Part shown: positions 36,019 to 47,808 of the stretch, piece by piece
Layout of the letters: each line of letters opens with the position of its first letter
Position numbering within the stretch: the first letter of the stretch is position 1
DNA from: Ariolimax columbianus
Taxonomy: Eukaryota > Mollusca > Gastropoda > Stylommatophora > Arionidae
Length of the DNA: 64,000 nucleotides
Direction of reading: 5' to 3'
Assembly: GCA_036924085.1 (NCBI GenBank)
Contig: JAVGWX010000025.1
Coordinates: forward strand, 32,399,442 to 32,463,441
The notes under the pieces: generated by a model
The model's input: only the letters and a program-made list of their open reading frames with translations
Databases searched by the model: none
What the model was told of the DNA's origin: nothing
Position numbers and translations under genes: made by a program

Positions 36019-37078
36019 CTTCTTCTTCGTACGCTGTCAGACGTCAACTTGAGTTTTTTCAAAGAAGGCAGCTGTCATCCTTAGGCTATCGACACTGCCA
36101 TAGAGCTTGTCTAGTGTTGCCACTGGTGATGGCCACATGTGCTTTCTCTGGTTCTCGTATGTCGGGCAATTTTGCAGCAAATGTTCCGCGGTCATTTTCC
36201 CTGTACCACAGGTGCATTCGTCAGTACCACCTTTCTTCAGTTTATTGAATAGATGGTACCTCAGTCTGTTGTGGCCTGTGCGGAGTCTGAAGACCACGAC
36301 CTGCTCTCTTCTGTTTAACTGGTAGTAGGCCTAATTTTTTTTGTAGCCAGTATGCTCTGTTTCCCATTTGGCCATGTATCTGGCCCTAATAAACCTTTTG
36401 AACTCTTCGTAGGTCACACTAGAATCTGGTTGTGGTAACCTTGCACCTTCTTTAGCCAGTCTGTCTGCCTCCTCGTCCACTACTCCAGCGATGTTAGGGC
36501 CTGCTGCATCCGATTGTTTGATATGGTGAGATTTTCTTCAGTGGTCCACACAGCCAGATCGTCTGCAAACATGGATCTGTGGACTCTTCTTAATATATTA
36601 TCTATTATGTTGTTTATATACACAAGAAAAAAAGTGTGGGTGACAGTACTCCCCCTTTTGGTACTCCCTGCTCCAGTGTCACATTTTTGCTCATCTTCCC
36701 TTGTACTTGAACTCTGGCTGTTCTGTTTTCGAGATAGTGGCTGATCAATCTGTACATTTTTCCAGATACTTCACTTCTTTATAGCTTGACTCTTTCCCCA
36801 CCTTGTCAAATGTCTTCTCTATATCCACCCAAACCGCTACTGTATACTTTTTCTCCTGGCAAGCATCCTCTATTTTCTGCGCTATGAGAGTGATCTGATC
36901 CTCAGTGGAACTGTGTTGTCTACATCCTGCTTTCTGTGGAATTAATATGTGTTTTCTTCCAGTTGCCGCATCAGTCTGATGTTTATCATACGCTCCATCA
37001 GTTTACCTACACAGCTTAGTAGACTGATAGGCCTGTATCAATTTTTGATCTGTTCTATCTTTTTCTTTCTTTGGTACT
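36019..37078 (-). pseudogene. Antisense Nimb-like LINE relic, internally deleted (unit B)
   Basis: From a (TTC)n tract at 36,019, the minus strand encodes the element C-terminus with the zinc motif CTCGTGKMTAEHLLQNC and upstream RNase H tail pieces to about 36,480. It then jumps to the RT core: LALTSLE-like thumb, MFADDLAVW (FADD retained), then PQ-G and VKL pieces to 37,078. Most of RNase H is deleted. This is the uninterrupted version of the element that unit A has as 8,936-9,081 plus 14,947-15,383. Confidence 0.75.
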
Positions 37079-37985
37079 GGTATTCGATGTAAATGATTTT
37101 AACATGAATGGGAAAAGGTAATCCTTTCGCAATCATTGATGTCGAGGTTGAAGTGTTAGAGACAGAAAGCGTCGCCCACCTGAAACAGATGAGTTGACCA
37201 TGTTTTCATATATGTTGATTTGTTAGTTCAGTTTTGTTGTCTCTGATGAAGGCCTATTGGTCGTAACGTAGGTTTTGTTTGTGTTCTCGTCTCGGTGCGG
37301 TATCTGACCATACCCATTTTTAAATTTTGATTAAGCTCAACCTTAATAAACTTTTACTAGTTTTTTTTTCATGTTTTTTTCCCAAGTGTTAGAGACTTCG
37401 CTGTACTAGGCCTCAGGTTTTTATGAGGTGGGGTGACCAACTCATGTAGTCGCCACATTTCCTTCAATGACACTTAGCGACGTACAGGTTTAGTTATTAA
37501 TGAGAATATCATTTGACAGAGTTGAAAGTAAGTAAACACGATTAGAAATGTCAATCAGTTTCTACAGCTTTATGAAAATGGTTAGAGTTAGTGTGTGGCT
37601 TTATCTATGCAGAGATAGCATTTCTTGAAATCATTCCTTCTGCATAGTTTATAAGAATGAAATAGCCGATATCCTGACTTCAAAAGCCATAACAGCATGT
37701 TGTTGTTATTGTTGTTGTATTTATTGTTGTTGTAGAATGCCCGTAAAATGTAAGATTAATTTTGTGTGCGTCCTGTAAAAGACGTTAAGTGGCGGGCTGC
37801 AACATAATGTAAGAATAGCCTCGAGAGTTTGAAAGATTAGTTGGCAGGGGCATAAACTTAAACATAAACATACATCTAAGTACCTAGGAATTACAATGGA
37901 TCGCACATTGTCCTACAAAGAACAATGTGAAGCGGTGAAACAAAAAGTTAGCACAATCATAAAACGTACTGAGTAAGCCAACACG
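37079..37985 (+). other. B-specific stretch with possible Penelope-like 3' end
   Basis: This stretch has no counterpart in unit A. It contains CTGATGAAGGCCTATTGGTC followed by GTAACG at 37,243-37,268. That resembles the CUGAUGA...stem II...GAAAC core of hammerhead ribozymes found at the ends of Penelope-like retroelements. The GAAAC box reads GTAAC, which should disable cleavage. Downstream TTAATAAACTTTTACTAG is compatible with a retroelement 3' end. No reverse transcriptase or GIY-YIG coding is visible. The remainder is unrecognised. Confidence 0.3.
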
Positions 37986-38340
37986 GCATAACTTAACTTA
38001 ACATAACGTTTTTATATTGGTTTAGAAAACTCATCAGAGTCTGTAGACAACCAGTTCCATTTGCATTACCCTGCTCTAATAACTATGTACATCCTATTTA
38101 TTCTTAAATGCATTAACTGTCTCTGCCTCCACTATTTCCTGGGGCAAAGCATTCCAAGCATTCACCACTGTCTGAATAAAAAAAATGTCATGTGTCCAAT
38201 TTGGACCTTTCCTTAGTTAATTTGTATCTGTGCCCTCTTGTTCTCGCTGGTGGTTGTATTTTGAAAAACTTGTTATAGTCTAATTTAACTTTTCCTGTGA
38301 TTATCTTATCAACTTAGATTAAGTCAAGTTTAATTCTTCT
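37986..38340 (-). pseudogene. CR1-like LINE C-terminus relic (unit B only)
   Basis: The minus strand carries degenerate matches to the NAWNAFPQEV...AVDAFKN end and to the CR1-like 3' tail (reverse complement of TTGGTTTAGAAAACTCATCA). It joins the longer CR1-like relic at 38,341. In unit A this part is missing, and A fuses CTTTAGCCAGTCT directly to TTTCTAGACACTAACGG. Confidence 0.6.
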
Positions 38341-39890
38341 CTTTTCTAGACACTAACGGTCGGTTTTTCTGAGTCTTTCCTCGTAACTGTAATTCTGGAA
38401 TCCCACTATCAGTTTTGTCGCTATTCTTTGTATCGTTTCCAGCATTTTTATAGCTTTTCTACGATAAGGACTTCACACCTGTACACAGTACTCCGATCTA
38501 GGTCTAACTAATGCTTTATACAGTTTGTCAATCACCTCATTACTCCTACGTTTAATATTTCTTTTTTTTTTATCATACCTAACGTGGCATTTAACTTATT
38601 CACTGCTACCTGGACTTGCTCACTCACCTTACCTGTAGGCACCTATTATTACCCCCATGTCCCTTTCGTTATCTATCATTCTAGTATTGTTCTCGCCCAT
38701 ACTGTAATTGTGTTCCATTTTTTACTTCACACCACTCAGAGTACTCCTTATTTATGCCAATCGCTGTCTTCATCCCGTTAACCAACTTTCAAACAATTCG
38801 GCAATCTGCCGATCTATCCCATGGGATTTAAACTTTGTAAAATCTAGATAAATAGCATCCACTGGTTCTCCCTTATCTAAGATTTTAGTAATCATCTCCA
38901 TGCACTCCAATAGATTTGTTTAGCACGGTCTCCCTCTAGTAAACCCATGCTGACTATTTCTGATTAGATTTAACCTGTCTAGATGCATTACAATGTTTTC
39001 TTTCATTAATTGACTCTAACAATTTACAGACTATGCTCGTGAAACTTACTTAATTTTCTGGATATGATTTCTTTCCTCTTTTGAATAAGGGAATCACTCC
39101 TGCATCTTTCCATTCTCATGAAACAATCCATTTTGCAAGTGATTGAGAAAATAATATAGCCAATGGTTTAACTAGTTAGTCTATACTTCAAATAGCGTTG
39201 ATGAATGGATACCATCTTGATCTGTACATTTATCCAATTTTAATCCTTCCAATCTTTTTAGAACCATTTCCTCCGTAATACAGAATGATTTTAATCGAAC
39301 TATATCCATTTGACATTTGAAAATATGCATAGGCTCTGGTATCTTGGAGGAGTGTTCTTTTGTATAGACTGCGCCAAAGTATTGATTTATTAGATTAGCT
39401 ATCTCCCTATTTTCTTTGCTTATTGTCACTGTACTGTCTATGAGAAAGCCTACCTTGTCTTTAGGTCTTTGTTTATTTCTAACATTAGAGAAGAAGCTTT
39501 TACCATCAGTCTTGATCCTATTAGTAAGTTTTTTTCGAAGTCCATTTTTGCAGCTTTATTTACTTTCTGAGCTATGTTTTGCTTGTCCAAATATTTTTAA
39601 TATATTTCTTTTGATTTACTTGCCTTTATATACTTTGTCCAGGCTTAATTTGAAGCTCTTGTACATTTAGCTACAAATCTAGTAATCCACTTTTTATGAT
39701 TGGTGTTTACCTCCATACATGGAACATATTCGACTTTTAGTTCTAAAAGTGTTTTGAAACACTCTGCCTCTTGTTCAACGTCTGTACCTCTGACAATATC
39801 TTTCCAGTGTATGTGGCTGTCTGCATCTTTCATCTTCTGTACATCTGTCTTATAGTAGTATGCTCGCGAGTGTATATTTACATACATTGT
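38341..39890 (-). pseudogene. CR1-like LINE reverse transcriptase relic (unit B)
   Basis: Counterpart of 15,384-16,960. Recognisable pieces include INQYFGAVYTKEHSSKIPEP, ITEEMVLKRLEGLKLDKCTD (39,181-39,429), a GFTRGRPC-type block with frameshifts, and the NYRMGEN thumb region. The YxDD segment is missing as in A. B has lost a little more of the RT core around 38,840-38,870. Confidence 0.75.
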
Positions 39891-41282
39891 AAAGGCTGTT
39901 ATAGGATATATTTTATGGACAACTGATCACTACAGCTAAAGGAATCGACTACCCAACACCGCGATTCAAGGACGTATACAAGATGAACATGCGACATCCA
40001 AGCCGAAAGCTCAGGATTGAGTCGATTGCAGACAGTCAGTTGGGACGTGCACAGTAGTTGCCGACGCTTGTAGAGACCATCTAAATCCAGAGAAAGGGGC
40101 ACAACTGAAAAGATCGGGGAACACGCCGGCAAGTCAGCCTCCTCAGCCCCGTTGTACGATCTGCGACAGGGACTGCCACTCACGTACCGGCGTTTGCAAC
40201 CATAGCAGACTGTGTCGAAATACGGGAGACAGAGCTGGGCAAACTTCGCCAGGGCGCCAGGCGCATTATGATCAGTGAGTGAGACGCCAATGAACTGATG
40301 AATATTAAATGTATTTACTTGTCTTGGCGTGGCTTCGTTTGTTCTCCATCTCCCGCTACCAAACCCTGACACGGGCCTAAGTAGCAGAACGCAGTCCAGA
40401 GAACGGAATGCGTTATGTCAATATTTGCACCTTTCGGTCAAACACATCCGACTTCAGCAAGCATTTTTTGAGTACCGGGTTAGCATTCCCTCTTCGATCC
40501 CTTCTCCTCAGCCAGTCTGCTCTGTTGCAGCCTTTTTTCTAGAATACTGCGCGGACGTGTAGAACGGCCTTGGCAGCTCCGATTCGCTAGCTCTTACGCT
40601 ATCAGTCAGCTATGGCTCGCTGACCGCTGCAGCTCATGCGCTGCTCACCATCTTGATCCGGTATTTAATTGATTTTGAAGAAATATGATCATGACAATAA
40701 TAATGGGCATATCGCCGTCGATGAGAATAACCAACATCATCATGTGTCATACTGCGCTTTTAAGTCTTTTGGCGGATGCGTGCATGCCAGATTAAGCCAA
40801 CACCAGCTGTGCTGGTTTTCGCTAAGTGCATGCAAGGCTCTTTTTGGCCTCGTCTTTTTCAGGCTAAACGATTTACTGCCAGGATTCACTGAATCGCTTT
40901 TATTGACGTCCACGTGATCGCCTTACTGCGCTAAGCTCGCTAAACTGAAGTTTCTTTTGGAACCTTTAGCTTGACATTCGAGAAACTTGGCCAGTCTATC
41001 TCACTTTAACTTTCTACAAAAGTGTATGAATAGTGTAGTAGTAATGAAAAGAGTATGGTTATTTGTGATGTGGTCTTGTAGCCAATTTAAAGTATGTGTC
41101 ATGTAGAAGTGATTCAACCTCCTGGCGTGTTTGCCGTACACACTCCAGCTCTCTCCCCCATAGATCAGGGTTTAGAGACTGGCCGGATGTTTGCCAATCA
41201 GATTAGTTGCTGTTTAACGATATACTTCATTTAAACATTCAAATCTTCTTCGGGAAATATCAGGTAGTACTATTTACTCATG
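39891..41282. other. Unrecognised stretch (unit B)
   Basis: Counterpart of 16,961-18,300. A minus-strand frame of 157 codons (39,899-40,372) overlaps the A frame but diverges by a frameshift (FSVCPF against FSVVPL) and several substitutions. It carries ~50 bp (about 39,945-39,995) that A lacks. No gene recognised. Confidence 0.5.
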
Positions 41283-41392
41283 TTTATCTTCTTTTTCTTT
41301 CTCTTCTTTTTCTTCTTCTAATTCTTTCTCTTCTTTTTCGTCTTCTTTTTTTTCTTCGTCTTCTTCTTCTTCTAATTCTTTCTCTTCTTCTT

Positions 41393-41453
<61 letters not shown>

Positions 41454-41522
41454 TACTTCTTCTTCTCTATTTTCTTCTTCGTTCTTTACTTCTTCTTTTT
41501 TTTCTTCTTCTTTTCCATCTTT
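41283..41522 (+). repeat. (TTC)n and (TTA)n microsatellite
   Basis: Counterpart of the tract at 18,305, with an internal (TTA)n block at about 41,421-41,450 that is absent in A. Confidence 0.9.
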
Positions 41523-41571
41523 TTCTAGCTCACCGACAATTGTATTAAGTCTACACGTAAAGGCCAGTTCT

Positions 41572-42706
41572 ATGGACAAAGTCTACTGTGGTTGGGAGTT
41601 CTTCAAGACTTTCACAAAAGTGTGTATGTGTGGGTTCGTCTCCGCTTTAGCATGTTACAGTCTTGACAAAGGAAGGGTTTTGATACTGACACGTAACTGC
41701 ATACCGAGGAGCGCGGTAGCTGTCAATCACACTGGACAAGCAGAAATTGTAGGACTCGACATAATGACACAAGAAACGAAGATCCGCATCTTCAACCTGT
41801 ATGGCCCACCCAACAAAGACCTGTCGCTCTCGAGTATGGAAATCAAGGACTCCAGCTGCCTAGTAGTTGGAGACTTCAACAGCCACTCGGAGAGATGGGG
41901 ATATTCGGACACAGACAACAGAGGTGATGAAGTGGAAGACTGGGAGATAGACACAAATCTCTATCTTTTCAATAGGCCGGAGGACAGCCTAGCTTCTATT
42001 CTAGAACATGGCATACCACCTCTACTCCAGACTTGGCCTTTTCCACGGTTGATATTCACCACAAAATAGACGGCCAGGTGCTCAACCAAGTGGCAGGTAG
42101 CGAAAAAAGGCCAATTAGGCTAGAAATTGATATGGAAGTAGGCCCAGAGGAAATAAAAGCGCTCCCACGTTGGAACTATAAACGAGCCGACTGGGACAGA
42201 TTCGCAATTCTGACAGATCGGCTATGAGAAACCATCAACACACGGAATAACAATATGAAACCTATGGTGGAAAGCCTAAGCAAAGCAATAATGCAAGCAG
42301 CCACGGAAACCATCCCAAGAGGGGCAAGAAAAAACTACAAGCCATATTGGAATGATGAATTGCAGAAAGCGGAAGACGAAGTCTCAAATGCTAGGAACAT
42401 GGCAGAGAGAGAACAATATATGTAGGCAAATATCGCCCTCAATGCTATCACGGCGAAATACAAAAGAACACTAAACCAAATAACAAGAGACAGCTGGAAA
42501 AATAAAACAGAAAGCCTCAATTTAGATAAAGAAGGGAACAAGCTATGGAAGTTAGTCAATACCATGAATGACGAAACACCATCAAATAAACAAATTACCA
42601 TCAAGCATGGCGACAACATGCTTACTGGAAAAAAAAGCAGCAAACGCCTTTATAGAACGAACACTATGCCAGAGCAAACCACATTGATGTCCCTACAGAC
42701 ATAGAA
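41572..42706 (+). pseudogene. Nimb-like LINE endonuclease and RT-linker relic (unit B)
   Basis: The plus strand encodes NLYGPPN, VVGDFNSHSERWGYSDTD and a frameshift near 41,995. Then come the SDH region, reading SEKRPI (both Asp and His replaced), a stop near 42,226, NYKPYWNDELQ and the linker to ITIKHGDNMLTG. At about 42,706 it breaks off into the stretch shared with A from 22,515. It shows what A looked like here before the inverted RT cluster was inserted. Confidence 0.8.
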
Positions 42707-42939
42707 ATAGTTAAAAAACAAACACAAAAGAACATGTGATATATGTGTCTTTCTTAACAATTTCAATAGAAACACAATACATTTAAAATAGAAGAAAGTT
42801 AATTTCATTATTGTTTGAATGAACGTGCTGCGTATATATGCAGAACAATCTGCAACCTGAACTAACAAGACCGTCGCCGCTGGGACTGGGAAGCCTTCTC
42901 GTTCATTAAAACAGTCCAAAATCACTGGAGGACAAATTG

Positions 42940-43330
42940 AGAGTGATCCACGGCCTCTCTTGAGAGACGCTTGGTCGGAATCACTCTCCGTAACCAAGGC
43001 ATGCAAAATTACTACAATTTGGACATAACGACGATTGTCCCTGATACGGTATTCTGTGCAGACAAGGCAAACTATAGATGGGCAGGTCACATGTTGAGAC
43101 AAAACGATGGTCGATGGAGCACAGCGACAGTTGTCTGGTACCCCCCAAGTAAAAAAAAAAGAGACCCCGGGGAAAACATCCATTGCGTTGGTCAAGCTCT
43201 CCTGCTGTCCGCAACATCCGAGATGTCTTTAGTAGAATGCTTACCAACCACTGGACTGCCGTGACCCAAGGCAAGGTCCGCTGGAAACGGATAGGAAACC
43301 CTCAGCAAGGCTGAGGAACGGGTCACAAAG
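42940..43330 (+). pseudogene. RTE-like LINE C-terminus relic (unit B)
   Basis: The plus strand has YRWAGHMLRQNDGRWSTATV then VWYPPSKKKRDPG, and after a frameshift RWSSSPAVRNIRDVF and NHWTAVTQGKVRWKR. These match the GH-R..DGRW...W.P....RG...RW...W...A.....W signature better than the A copy does. Confidence 0.65.
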
Positions 43331-43689
43331 ATCAAGAAATGCTGACAGCTTGCAGGCTTGTTGTTTCCCTTTTCCGAAGAGGATTCAACTGTTGTGTTGT
43401 ACAAACCACACGTTTGCCATGTTAGACATCTAATCGGTTTCGATTTATTTTTATTTTTTGCTACAAATGTCGAAAATCCATATTTGCAGAGATATATTGT
43501 TGGAAATGGAATGAAAACTTGCATAGCTCGCTTTACAAGATAAGGCTAGTTTACTAACTGCATTGTATACAGTCTGTTCACACCAGGTCTGTGTCCACGT
43601 GCCATCTAGCCAGGTGGGTCTAACAACTAGCGAAATGTAAAAGTACTGATGAGCGTAAACACAACTCAACGAAGTCCAAAATTTATACC

Positions 43690-44043
43690 TGAATTTAAAG
43701 TACAACCAAGATAACGATCACAGGCAAGGCAAAGACCAAACCTGAAGTTATTTTAGAACAACAGAAGATTGAGAAAGTCACAAGCTTTGAGTACCTCGGC
43801 TCAGTTATAAGTGCCAATGGCTACGGCAATGCAGAGGTTCAATAAAATGAGAAACTGATGATAGAACATTCATAAAATGAAAATAACTATTCTGTGAACT
43901 TGCATTATACCGATGAAGACATGCGGATGTGAAACGTGGACCCCCACACAAACACTTAAGAAAAGGATTGCATCTTTTGAACTAAAGGACTACAGAAAAG
44001 TGCTCAAAATACAATGGATAGCAAAAATGAAAAATGCAGATAT
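43690..44043 (+). pseudogene. RTE-like LINE RT thumb relic (unit B)
   Basis: Counterpart of 23,470-23,825, with IEKVTSFEYLGSVIS, CGCETWTP and FELKDYRKVLKIQW in broken frames. It lies 3' of the C-terminal piece, as in A. Confidence 0.65.
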
Positions 44044-44490
44044 CCTTAACTTAACTTAACGTCCTTAAACTGGTTTAGAAGACTCTGCAGAATCTGTATA
44101 CATACAGTTTCATTTCATCACCTTGCTCTAAAAGCTATGCGCATCCAATTTATTCTTAAATGCATTAACTGTCCTTCCCTCCACTACCTCCCCTGGCAAT
44201 GCATTCCAAGCATTCACCACTCTCTAATTAAAACAATATTTCCTAATATCGAATCTGGACCTCTCTTTAGTTAATGTGTAACTATGCCCTCTTGTTCTAG
44301 TTGGTGGCTGTATTTTTTTTAAAAACTCACTCACCTTACCTGTATGCTCTAGTATAACTTCTAAGTCCCTTTCCTTATCTATCTTTGTAATATTGTTCTC
44401 TCCCATTCTGTAATTATGTTTCATATTGGATCTACCCATGTGGATGACTGTACATTTAATCACATTAAACTCCATTTGCAAACTTACAAA
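44044..44490 (-). pseudogene. CR1-like LINE C-terminal relic, deleted (unit B)
   Basis: Counterpart of 23,826-24,625 but with ~350 bp removed, joining the LTKERSRFDIRKY end directly to KVSEF. The minus strand still shows MEFNVIKCTVIHMGR and KHNYRMGENN. Confidence 0.7.
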
Positions 44491-44639
44491 CCACTCTCGA
44501 ATTGTATCTCAATATATCCACATCTGCTTGAGATATAGATAAAGATATAGATATACTATAGATCCTACTTAATACCAAGAAAAATTGGTTAGTAAACAAC
44601 ATCTTTTCTCGAAAGCTAAAATAGTTTCTTCTTCTTCTT

Positions 44640-45220
44640 CGTTCGTCTTCAGATTTCAGCTTCCAGTATTTTAACGAAGGCAGCAGTCGACTCAAGGCTA
44701 TGTACGCTTCCGTACAGCTTCTCGTGGAAGGACACTGGCTGTTGCCAATTGTTACTTCTTTTGTCGGTATACAGCGGACATGACTGCAAAATATATTATG
44801 CCTTCATGGGGGCTGTGCCGCAGGCACAAATGTCTGTAGTGCCAATCGTGAACTTTTTTGTACAGATGGCATCTGAGTCTGTTGTGACAGAAAATAGCCG
44901 GAAAATGTTCACCTGGTCTCGCCTGGAGAGTTGATGGTAGGCATCGTTTTCTATGTGGCCAGGGTGATCCTATTTTCCATTTTGCACTGTACGTTGTCCT
45001 GATGAATGCTTTAGTTTCATTGTATGTGATTTCTGTATCACTCTGCTGCAGCATTCCTCGCTCTCTGGCGAGCCTGTCCACCTCTCCGTTGCCTGGAATG
45101 TCGCATTGGACTGCTTTTTTGTTAAGCACTGGGCTCTTTAGGGCCATTACACTGCTAGGTCGTCTGTGAAAATGACCACTTGCTTTGCTGTATAATAGTT
45201 TGACCACATCAAACGCCATA
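44640..45220 (-). pseudogene. RNase H-bearing LINE C-terminus relic (unit B)
   Basis: Counterpart of 24,740-25,330. The minus strand is open for 155 codons with GNGEVDRLARERG and ETKAFIRTTYSAKW. An extra T near 44,857 shifts the frame before the CACG zinc-like motif. Confidence 0.7.
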
Positions 45221-45231
45221 CTGACCTAGAA

Positions 45232-45455
45232 AGAACGTTACAGGAGGGTTTGGTGCTTGGAAAGCGGGGCTGAAGCAGACTGATGAAAAGATGGAAACAA
45301 GACATCACGGAGGTCCTGACGATGACAACGATAGAGGCGATACTTCTGGCTAGAGATCGATTTACAGATCGGCTGTTGTGAAAGTGATTTTCTGCAAATG
45401 ACATGCAACATGATGATGATGATGATGATGATGATGATAATAATGATGATAATGA
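45232..45455 (+). pseudogene. LINE C-terminal remnant with (GAT)n tail (unit B)
   Basis: Counterpart of 25,345-25,560. It contains the RWKQDITEVLT and ILLARDR words, then a longer (GAT)n run at about 45,410-45,440. Confidence 0.55.
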
Positions 45456-46242
45456 TGAAAGTGAGCGATGATTTTCTGTGCGGTCCACACCGATCAGCAC
45501 ATTTGCATTCCGTTCTCTGGACAACATTCTGCTACTTAAGCCATATCAGGGCTTGCTGGTTCAAGATTGAGAACGAACGACCGTAAGCCAGCAAGCCATA
45601 TTATAAAAAAAACAGAATGCGATACTGGAGAAAACACTAAAAAGCTATCTTTCTTTTTTTTTGCCTCGTTTACCTTGGTTCCTAAGAGGCAGTATATTGT
45701 TCTGTGTTTTGCACTTTACAGCCTGGTTAAACCATATTCAGCAAGAAATGTAATAGGTGTACGACCCTGTCAGATCAGGAATCTGAACACAGACATGTTT
45801 TGTTTGTGAGCCATCGAAACTTTGCAACCACGTATGAACACTTCTATAAAAGCTTAACACATGCAATTCCAAATTCATATCTTTTCTATCGTTATCGCTG
45901 CTTGTTTCAAATCTATCAATAACATGACCTCCCATAGTGTATCCGGGGTCCCTTACTGAGAATTGTAGAATATAACCGCCACAGAATACTGTCACAGTAG
46001 GTCAAGGGCAAACAATCTTAAGGTGAGCGATGTATGTATTTCTCCTGAGTGGCCAAAACATTAATTGCATGTTGAAAGCGAGGACTAAGAGTTGTCCATG
46101 GATGTGGCAATCTCAAAATGTACAAATTATCGCTACCCTACTGCAAATAACTAGGAAAAGTATTTCCTAAAAGCTGTTTATGGTATGTCAAATACAATGC
46201 TGGACCCTTGCTTCAACAAAAAGAGATGAGTAATTATGATGT
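45456..46242. other. No gene seen
   Basis: Counterpart of 25,561-26,334, with nothing recognisable. Confidence 0.5.
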
Positions 46243-46560
46243 AACTTTACTTAACGTCTTTATACTGGTTTAGAAGACTATGCATAGTCTGTACGCAACC
46301 AGTTTCATTTACATTTCCTTGCTCAATAAACTATGCGCATCCAATGTATTCTTAAATGCATCAACTGCCTCTGCTTCCATCACTTCCTGTGGAAATGCAT
46401 TCCAAGCATTCACCCCTATCTGACTAAAGAAATATTTCCAAATATCCAATCTTGACCTTTCTTTATTTAATTTGAAGCTATGCCTTTTTTGTTCTGATTT
46501 GATTAATTGAACTCCATGCATGTATTGAAAGGCGTGACTAAAGAGAGTTGTGCATGAGGA
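46243..46560 (-). pseudogene. CR1-like LINE C-terminus relic (unit B)
   Basis: The minus strand is open for 88 codons, with LDIWKYFFSQIGVNAWNAFP and QEVMEAEAVDAFKNTLDAHS. Counterpart of 26,335-26,640 with three residue changes. Confidence 0.75.
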
Positions 46561-46724
46561 TAGCAACCTCATCATGCAAGTAAACTGTTACATAAACTCC
46601 AACTGCAGGATCATGCAAAGCTTTTTTGCTGAAGTCATGTTGATGGAGGTTGAATGTACTTGTACTGATGTGCTTCGGCTGGCGCGAAAAATATCAAGAA
46701 AAGAGATCTTCCTTGTCCGTCTGC

Positions 46725-46900
46725 AGACCTCGAATTAAATTACTCTAACGAAGGCAGCAGTTGACTTGAGGGTCTGAGCACTTCTGTACAGCTACTCGTG
46801 GAATGACACTGGTTGTTGACAAATGCTACTTTTTGTCGGTAAACGATGGACAGGGCTGCAAAATGTGTTCTGATGTCATGGGGGATGTGCCGAGAAGATA
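46725..46900 (-). pseudogene. Short RNase H-type LINE relic (unit B)
   Basis: Counterpart of 26,815-26,995, degenerate. Confidence 0.45.
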
Positions 46901-47389
46901 GATGGCCAGCTAGAGTCGTTGCCTTGTGTTTTAATTCAAGTCAGGTAATCCTCATTCTTAACCATTGTCTTTCGTGTTGATCGTCCACGGCAACGGTTGA
47001 TGAGTCTCGGGCAGCTTGGAGGAAAACGGAGTATAATCGAAATGTCTCAGCGAGGTGTTCCGCGGGAGACTCCATTAGTGGTGAGGTCTTGTATTTCGTA
47101 TAGTGTAAAGTGCAGAATCTGCAACAAAAGAAATAGTATTTGTAAGATTATGTGTTTAAATTAATCTTAGTCTTAGTAGACCTGTAATTCTACAAGGGAA
47201 GATGACCCTGTGGAGGTCCCAGCTGTGGTGTGAGCTGGATAAAGGAGGGATGAGGATTTCCTGCTTAGCGTGTTAGGCTCGAGCAGCTTATTACTCCGTT
47301 GTGTTAAGACAAGTGCCAAGAAGTTTGGTTAATAGATCAGGGAGTCCATCTTAATGGAATTCCCTAGTAGTGGATCCAACGGGAAGCTT

Positions 47390-47650
47390 CGACTGGTTCA
47401 TTTCTTCTTCTCCTTTTTCGTTCGTCTTCAGACATCAACTTTAATGACTCTAACGAAGTCATCAGTCGACTCAAGGCTCTCTACGCTTCCGTACAGCGTC
47501 TCGTGGAAGGACACTAGCTGTTGCCAAATGCTACTTCTTTTGTCGGTATACTGTGGACATGAGTGAAAAATATGTTCTGCCTTCATTTTGCACTGTACGT
47601 TGCCCTGATGAATGCTTTAGTCTCATTGTATGTAATTTCTGTATCTAACG
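47390..47650 (-). pseudogene. RNase H-type LINE C-terminus relic (unit C)
   Basis: Same relic as at 27,470-27,740, with the same ~155-bp deletion. The duplicated piece at the start of unit D (55,314) begins inside this relic. Confidence 0.7.
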
Positions 47651-47808
47651 TAGGTTAGGTTCTTGATTTTGTTCCATAGCGGTATTTTAACCATTCATAT
47701 CTATTTTGTATACTCCACAGGCGATAAGAGAGAGACTGGAACATGAGGGAACTACGTTTTGAACTCTCCCAGTTTTACTACTATAATCGCTCAGCAATTT
47801 ATATAATG

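Larger units (their letters stand above)
27226..47131 (+). repeat. Subtelomeric tandem unit B (19.9 kb)
   Basis: This is the second head-to-tail copy of the unit seen at 1-27,225. By eye, most aligned stretches differ at only a few percent of bases. B is shorter because it lacks the two 3-kb retrotransposon copies and the inverted RT cluster of A. It keeps a ~1.9-kb stretch (36,480-38,340) absent from A. The next copy starts at 47,132 with the same head sequence. Confidence 0.87.
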
